Positions 59,474 through 64,000 of a DNA stretch of 64,000 nt are shown here, piece after piece. Position numbers and translations under genes: made by a program. The stretch comes from Cohnella candidum (GTDB taxonomy: Bacteria > Bacillota > Bacilli > Paenibacillales > Paenibacillaceae). The notes beneath the pieces were generated by a model that made no database searches, was not told the DNA's origin, and was given only the letters and a program-made list of their open reading frames with translations. The stretch's first letter is position 1; every line of letters starts with the position of its first letter. The stretch lies in the NCBI RefSeq assembly GCF_003713065.1, contig NZ_CP033433.1:2267001-2331000 (forward strand), read 5' to 3'.

Positions 59474-61219
59474 TCACCCTGCTTTCCTGTCCATCGGTAT
59501 TTCGATCCTTACGACCGCGCCCAAGCCGTTCTCGTTATAGAAATCAATGGTCGCTCTTTCCTGATACAGCAGCCGGAGCCGCCTTCTCGCGTTCCAAATT
59601 CCGATTTGCTCGCCGTTCTCGCTCCCCGCTTGTTCCAGGTCCAGCGCGAGCCGGTCGAGCACTTCGTCGGGAAATCCCGGGCCGGTGTCCTTGACGTGAA
59701 TCACCAGCCGAGGATTTCCCGCGGCGTCCTCCGTTTGGGATACTTCGACGGCGATTTGGATCGGCTCGTCCATGTTCACGGCGTATTTAATGGTATTCTC
59801 CACCATCGTTTGCACGATGAGCGGCGGCACTTCCTGTTCGAGCAAATTTACCGGCTTATCGACGCGGTATTGGAACACCTCGGGAAAACGAAGCTGCTGA
59901 ATCCGCAAATAGTTCGAGGTATGCGAAAGCTCGTCGCCGAGCGGTACGAAATAAGAATTGCTGCGGAACATGAACCGGAAATAAGAAACAAGACACTTCG
60001 CCATCTCTTGGATGAGCGAAAAATCTTTCACTGTGGCGAGATTATAAATGATATTGAGCGAGTTCAGGAAAAAGTGCGGATTGATTTGCAGCTGCAGATG
60101 CTTCAATTCCGCCCGCTGATGGTTCAGCTTTTCCTCGTACACGTTGATTTTCAGGTCATGGATTTCCGCGATCATCCGATTGAACGTCTCGTTCACGATC
60201 TGGAATTCGGTGGACTTCGGCTTCTGATCGAGCCGCGAATCCCAGTTGCCGTCCCGAAGCTTGCGCATCGCGACGACGATCCGTTTGATCGGGTTCAGGA
60301 AGATCCTCCTCATCATGAATACGAAAAGAAAAAGGAACATCACCGCCGCGAAGGAGATAATCGACGATATGCGCTGAAGATACGGAAGCTTCTGCAGAAT
60401 CTCTTTTTCGGGCACGAGCGCTACGAGATTGAAATTGCCCCGTTGGGACTTCTCTCCCATGATCAGGTAAGTGTCTTTGCCTTTTCCGCTGATGGCATAG
60501 GACTCATCCGGGAATTTCAAGTCGATGCCTTTATCCTTGATTAATGCGTCGTGGCTGATCGGCTTATTGTCGTCCGTCGTAATGACGGCTGCGCCGGATT
60601 CCCCCAGATCGATCAGATTCAAAGGCACCATCAATTTGTCGCTGCTGATCCAAGCCCCCATGTAAACGTTGCCGGATTTCATCAAATGAAACAGATAGTC
60701 GCCTTTCGCGCCGCTCCAGACGTACCAGCGGGAATAATCGATCGTGCCCGCTTCTTTTTCCAGCATTTTCAGGATTTCGTCACGAGCGTTTTCCCGAGCC
60801 TCTAATCCGTCCGGAGAAGTCTGGCTCAGCACGAGATCGCGGTTGACCGAGGAATAGACGAAGAACGCGTCCAGCGTGGGATAGTATCCCAGATCGTCCC
60901 TCATGGTGTTGAACAGCGTCAGCTTCGCGATGTTATAGCGGTCCGCGTCGCGCGACTTGGGAAATTCCATGTCCAGGATGCTCAAGTTGCTCTCGAGGGT
61001 GTTGGTTAAATACTTGTCGACTTCTTCCAGTCTTTGATCGATCTGTCCCATATACAAGCCGAGCATGTTTTTATTGGATTGTGCCACTTGATTCCGGACC
61101 ACGTCCACCGAGTAGAAATTGTTGATGACCAGCACGGTGACGAGGGGTACGAAAATGACCAAAACGGCGGCGAAAAATTTAAAGCGGAGAGAATTTACGT
61201 ACGGTTGGATCCTGCGCAT
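59474..61219 (-). CDS. YesM-type sensor histidine kinase
   Basis: 581 residues. Membrane helix ~12-33, extracellular sensor with Cache-like pattern (~35-280), second helix, HAMP (RRIFLNPIKRIVVAMRKL), then His_kinase motif LQLQINPHFFLNSLNIIYN and ATPase boxes VENTIKYAVN and VKDTGPGFPDE. The G2 region is replaced by GIWNARRRL, usual for this class. GGAGG lies ~11 bases before the ATG. Confidence 0.9.
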   Translation of the reverse strand: MRRIQPYVNSLRFKFFAAVLVIFVPLVTVLVINNFYSVDVVRNQVAQSNKNMLGLYMGQIDQRLEEVDKYLTNTLESNLSILDMEFPKSRDADRYNIAKLTLFNTMRDDLGYYPTLDAFFVYSSVNRDLVLSQTSPDGLEARENARDEILKMLEKEAGTIDYSRWYVWSGAKGDYLFHLMKSGNVYMGAWISSDKLMVPLNLIDLGESGAAVITTDDNKPISHDALIKDKGIDLKFPDESYAISGKGKDTYLIMGEKSQRGNFNLVALVPEKEILQKLPYLQRISSIISFAAVMFLFLFVFMMRRIFLNPIKRIVVAMRKLRDGNWDSRLDQKPKSTEFQIVNETFNRMIAEIHDLKINVYEEKLNHQRAELKHLQLQINPHFFLNSLNIIYNLATVKDFSLIQEMAKCLVSYFRFMFRSNSYFVPLGDELSHTSNYLRIQQLRFPEVFQYRVDKPVNLLEQEVPPLIVQTMVENTIKYAVNMDEPIQIAVEVSQTEDAAGNPRLVIHVKDTGPGFPDEVLDRLALDLEQAGSENGEQIGIWNARRRLRLLYQERATIDFYNENGLGAVVRIEIPMDRKAG

Positions 61220-61301
61220 GGCCGCCGTTCCTCCTTCAGTATGCGTTTGAGCCTATCCCCAGTATTATATCGCTTCCGATATATGCGCGATATACGCTGA
61301 A

Positions 61302-61330
61302 AGAAGGGCATTGTTGCCATTGCCCTTCCT
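61302..61330 (-). terminator. Probable terminator after the second GH3 gene
   Basis: AGAAGGGCA and TGCCCTTC arms around TTGTTGCCA; followed on the minus strand by TTCTTTC. Moderate strength. Confidence 0.55.
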
Positions 61331-61353
61331 TCGCTTGACCCTCTATGAAAGCA

Positions 61354-63618
61354 TTACCGGTTTACCGCGTATTTGTCGGTTCGGGCGTCCCGGATGACGC
61401 CGCTCCAATTCAATCCGTAAGCGAAATCGTAAGCATGGCCGGCCGAATCCACATGAACTTCCATGTCATGCGGGACGTCCTCGAACTGCTCCTCAACGGT
61501 CTTCATGTCCGCCGGCATTTGAAAGGGAAGCAGCGCCTGAGGTTCGAAAGCACCCGTCAGAATCTCGAGGATGGCTTGGTCCTGTACGCCGAAGTGCGCC
61601 ACGATGGCGTCGGCCGACGGTTCGAATTCCGAGACGACTGCGGGATTCGATAAGAGAATGGAGACGATGACGGGCTTGCCGTTCATCCGCTTTTTCGTTT
61701 CCAGGACGGCATCGAGGTCGCCTTCATTCGCGACCGTTACCGTCTTGCCTTGATACGAACGGTTCAGCACGTCCCGCGGATCTCCGGCAAGGCTGGTCTC
61801 CCGGGCATGTTCCGCCGTATAGGGCCGGTATTGCAGGCTGATCGGAACGTAGCCGTTCCCGCCGGCATCCGCGTCGGCCTTGCTGTATCCTTTGGTCGAA
61901 CGGGGGCTTTCGATGCAGACCAGCGCGAAATCCGCGTCCTCCGGCCGGTCGGTGACATCGAAGTATTTCCTGACGATATCGAGATTGACCGGATATTGCT
62001 CCGAAGGCGGAATGGGCATCCCCATCCAATCGCTGTCGGCCGGCAGTTTCCTTTTGGGAATATAGACCGACTTCCTCTTGGTTAACGGCAGAACCCCTTC
62101 GTTTTTGAGCATCACGATCGATTTCAATTGGGCCCGGTAGCCGGCTTCCATGAAGGCAGGAGATCCGACGATAGCGGCGGATTCTTCGGCGTTCAGGTAT
62201 GGATTTTCGAACAATCCCAGCCGGAACATGTTCAGCAGCAGCCGCACGGCAGACTGTTCGAACCGCTTGCGCATGAACGCTTCTCCGTGCTCTTTGACGC
62301 CGATATAATAAGCCTCGATAACCGGACCCGCATCGTTGTTTCCGCCGAATTGGTCCACGCCCGCCATAAGCAGCTTGTAATGGCGCTCGGCGACCGTATA
62401 GCCTTCCTCCACGCCCCAGCAGCGACCGCCCGGGAAAAGCCGGGTGATGTCTTCTCCTTCGTCGGCGGTGATTCCCCAATCCGTGCAAACGACTCCGTCG
62501 TAGCCGTATTTCCCGCGAAGCAAATCGTCGATGAGATAGGCGTTATAAGAATTGCCGACGTTCTCGCCGTTCTTGGAATCTTGGTCGACGGAAATCGTGT
62601 AATAGGGCATGACGGCCGAAGCTTTGCTGGTTTTGCCGGACAGGCGGAACCCCCCTTCCGTGAAAGGGATCAAGTGCTCCTCGAAGTTGTTGCCCGGATA
62701 CACCGCGTATTTGCCGTATCCGAAATGCGCATCGCGTCCGGCTTCTCCCGAGCCCCCGCCCGGCCAATGCTTCACCATCGCGTTGACGCTGGCGTACCCC
62801 CAGCCGTCCGCGATTTCAGCCTCCCCTTCCGACGTCTGGAAGCCGTCGATGTACGCTCGCGCCATATCCGCGGCAAGCCGCGGATCTTCGCCGAACGTCA
62901 TGCCGAAACGGAACCAGCGCGGGTCCGTGGAAATATCCACCTGCGGGGACAACGCCGTTGCCAGCCCCAGCGCGCGGTATTCCCGCGAGGCGATCTCGCC
63001 GTATTCACGGGCGATTTCCGGATCGAACGCGGCGGCGAGCCCCATGCTTTCGGGCCACATGGAAATCGTGCCGCCGGCTCCGGCGTTGAATTCCTTGGAC
63101 GTATCCGAGCCGTGGCGGGGATCCGAGCTGTTGTTGGCCGGAATGCCCAAGCCGATGCCCTCGGCGAAGGCTTGCACGTTATTGTTCCAATCCGCCGCAA
63201 CCTCCGGACTCTGAACGCGCGTGATCAGAATGTGCCGAATATGGTCTTTCGTCAGGAAGTCCAGCTGTTGGTCGGACAGATCGCTTGGAGCCGCTCCGCT
63301 TTCCTCGAAATTCCGGCCTCCGGCATACGTAGCCGGGAACCATCCCATGTTGCCGGGGATCGCCTGGTGGCTGCTGTACAGCATGAGGCCGGCGATTTGC
63401 TCGATGGTCATTTTGGAAGCCAAATCCCTTGCCCGTACTCGCGGCGGCAGGCGCCAATCCTCGTACGGATCCAGCTTGCCGTCCTTGTTCAAATCCTTGA
63501 AAGCGAAACCGTCTTGTTGCAGGATGCTCACCCCCGACGTCTCGGAGTAACCCAGCAGAGGCCCGCCCTCGTTGCGTACATACCGCACGGCTGCTTTCTT
63601 GTTTGAATGCTGATCCAT
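61354..63618 (-). CDS. GH3 beta-glycosidase with N-terminal EF-hand-like motif
   Basis: 754 residues. An EF-hand-like loop DLNKDGKLDPYEDWRLPPR near residues 43-61 opens the protein and is usual for this GH3 subgroup; then the barrel (MTIEQIAGLMLYSSHQ, NNSSDPRHG, KHWPGGGSGEAGRDAHFG) and nucleophile Asp in YDGVVCTDWGITADEGED. The C-terminal domain follows without a FnIII domain. Cytoplasmic. GGAGG and AAAGGA precede ATG 63618; the frame to 63648 lacks support. Probable beta-xylosidase or beta-glucosidase; not closely similar to the other GH3 here. Confidence 0.87.
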   Translation of the reverse strand: MDQHSNKKAAVRYVRNEGGPLLGYSETSGVSILQQDGFAFKDLNKDGKLDPYEDWRLPPRVRARDLASKMTIEQIAGLMLYSSHQAIPGNMGWFPATYAGGRNFEESGAAPSDLSDQQLDFLTKDHIRHILITRVQSPEVAADWNNNVQAFAEGIGLGIPANNSSDPRHGSDTSKEFNAGAGGTISMWPESMGLAAAFDPEIAREYGEIASREYRALGLATALSPQVDISTDPRWFRFGMTFGEDPRLAADMARAYIDGFQTSEGEAEIADGWGYASVNAMVKHWPGGGSGEAGRDAHFGYGKYAVYPGNNFEEHLIPFTEGGFRLSGKTSKASAVMPYYTISVDQDSKNGENVGNSYNAYLIDDLLRGKYGYDGVVCTDWGITADEGEDITRLFPGGRCWGVEEGYTVAERHYKLLMAGVDQFGGNNDAGPVIEAYYIGVKEHGEAFMRKRFEQSAVRLLLNMFRLGLFENPYLNAEESAAIVGSPAFMEAGYRAQLKSIVMLKNEGVLPLTKRKSVYIPKRKLPADSDWMGMPIPPSEQYPVNLDIVRKYFDVTDRPEDADFALVCIESPRSTKGYSKADADAGGNGYVPISLQYRPYTAEHARETSLAGDPRDVLNRSYQGKTVTVANEGDLDAVLETKKRMNGKPVIVSILLSNPAVVSEFEPSADAIVAHFGVQDQAILEILTGAFEPQALLPFQMPADMKTVEEQFEDVPHDMEVHVDSAGHAYDFAYGLNWSGVIRDARTDKYAVNR

Positions 63619-63661
63619 TCCTTTCAACCTCCACCCGTTTTTCTTCATCGACTATGCGGAA

Positions 63662-64000
63662 CTACTCACGCAAGGACAAAAGTTCCCTGCTGATCGCGTC
63701 AAACTGGTCTTGCGTAATGCCGCCTCCCATGGGGTTATTCGCCGCAGCCGCCAACGGCAGCTTAGCCATGAATCCCAGGTCGTCGGCAAATCCCGGGGCG
63801 TGACGGTCCAGAATCCGTTTGGCGGACTCCCATTGAGCCATCTCCCCCAAACGCATGCCGGGATCGTAAACGCGATAAGAGAAGAGCGGCCGGTCATACG
63901 TAAAGGCATAACTTCCCGAACCGACCTCGATCCGGACGCCGTCCTTATCTTAACGGAAAGAGACGATCCCTTCGGCGTCCGACAAGTCGGCTTCGCAACA
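63662..64000 (-). pseudogene. C-terminal end of a GH78-like rhamnosidase gene with in-frame stop
   Basis: One frame reads from the right edge to the stop at 63662: EADLSDAEGIVSFR, TAA (63950-63952), DKDGVRIEVGSGSYAFTY, then RPLFSYRVYDPG and a helical tail ending ISRELLSLRE. IEVGSGSYAF is typical of the C-terminal domain of GH78 alpha-L-rhamnosidases. The frame is protein-like on both sides of the TAA, where a Lys codon (AAA) would fit, so this is a point nonsense change, a sequencing error or read-through. The upstream part is outside the window, so family assignment is moderate. Confidence 0.55.

Noticed and set aside
62128..63606. 492-codon open frame on the plus strand
   Set aside because: Antisense to the GH3 gene, which has clear catalytic motifs; the plus frame has none.
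1..64000. CRISPR arrays, tRNA or rRNA genes, riboswitches
   Set aside because: No regularly spaced repeats, cloverleaf-like sequence or rRNA-like stretch seen by eye; intergenic gaps are short and explained by promoters and terminators. A covariance-model search would be decisive.

Overview
The window looks like chromosomal DNA of a Paenibacillaceae member (Paenibacillus/Cohnella type). Evidence: strong AAGGAGG-type ribosome sites, frequent TTG/GTG starts, lipobox-bearing solute-binding proteins, three YesM/YesN-type two-component pairs each beside sugar ABC transporters and glycoside hydrolases, and DUF3231, DinB and carboxymuconolactone-decarboxylase-type genes. The genus is inference. I see no rRNA, tRNA, CRISPR array, transposase or phage module.

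Layout. 1-9.1 kb: a GH2 glycosidase cut by the left edge, a YhhN-type membrane protein, an SplB-like radical SAM protein, an RND efflux pump with its TetR repressor and two operators, a UPF0303/DUF336 protein and an IolW-like dehydrogenase. 9.3-14.8 kb: a DeoR regulator, an OmpR-type two-component pair, a DJ-1/PfpI fusion protein, a DUF2306 membrane protein and a DUF3231 protein. 14.8-24.2 kb: a galactan/galacto-oligosaccharide locus resembling Bacillus ganSPQA and Geobacillus ganPST, with sensor kinase, AraC-type regulator, coupled orphan binding protein, then binding protein, two permeases and GH42 beta-galactosidase. 24.3-33.9 kb: small stress and accessory genes (NTF2-like, DinB, two RibD/DHFR-like reductases, paired membrane proteins, MerR with a divergent SDR, an Fnr-boxed small membrane protein, cupin plus CMD, an MFS exporter). 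This part is rich in recognisable operators. 33.9-57.7 kb: a large carbohydrate island. 57.8-64 kb: a third YesMN pair, a GH3 enzyme and the interrupted C-terminal end of a GH78-like gene.

The most interesting unit is 33.9-57.7 kb. An L-fucose-isomerase-type enzyme, split transketolase subunits and a GlpK-like FGGY kinase form one tight operon facing a LacI regulator. Two DUF5060/DUF4038 (apiosidase-like) glycosidases lie on either side, one with its own ABC transporter and YesMN pair, the other with an Lpl-type transporter, a GH3 enzyme and an Ig-like-domain esterase. Together they suggest import of plant apiosides, release of D-apiose, and breakdown by isomerisation to D-apulose, phosphorylation and transketolase cleavage. 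The gene content is seen; the substrate is inferred.

Two regulatory observations stand out. A 50-bp element occurs twice, at exactly the same offset from the -35 box of two separate promoters (CMD/cupin operon and MFS gene), with paired changes in its dyad. A perfect Fnr-type box lies about -41.5 from the predicted start of transcription of an 84-residue membrane protein gene.
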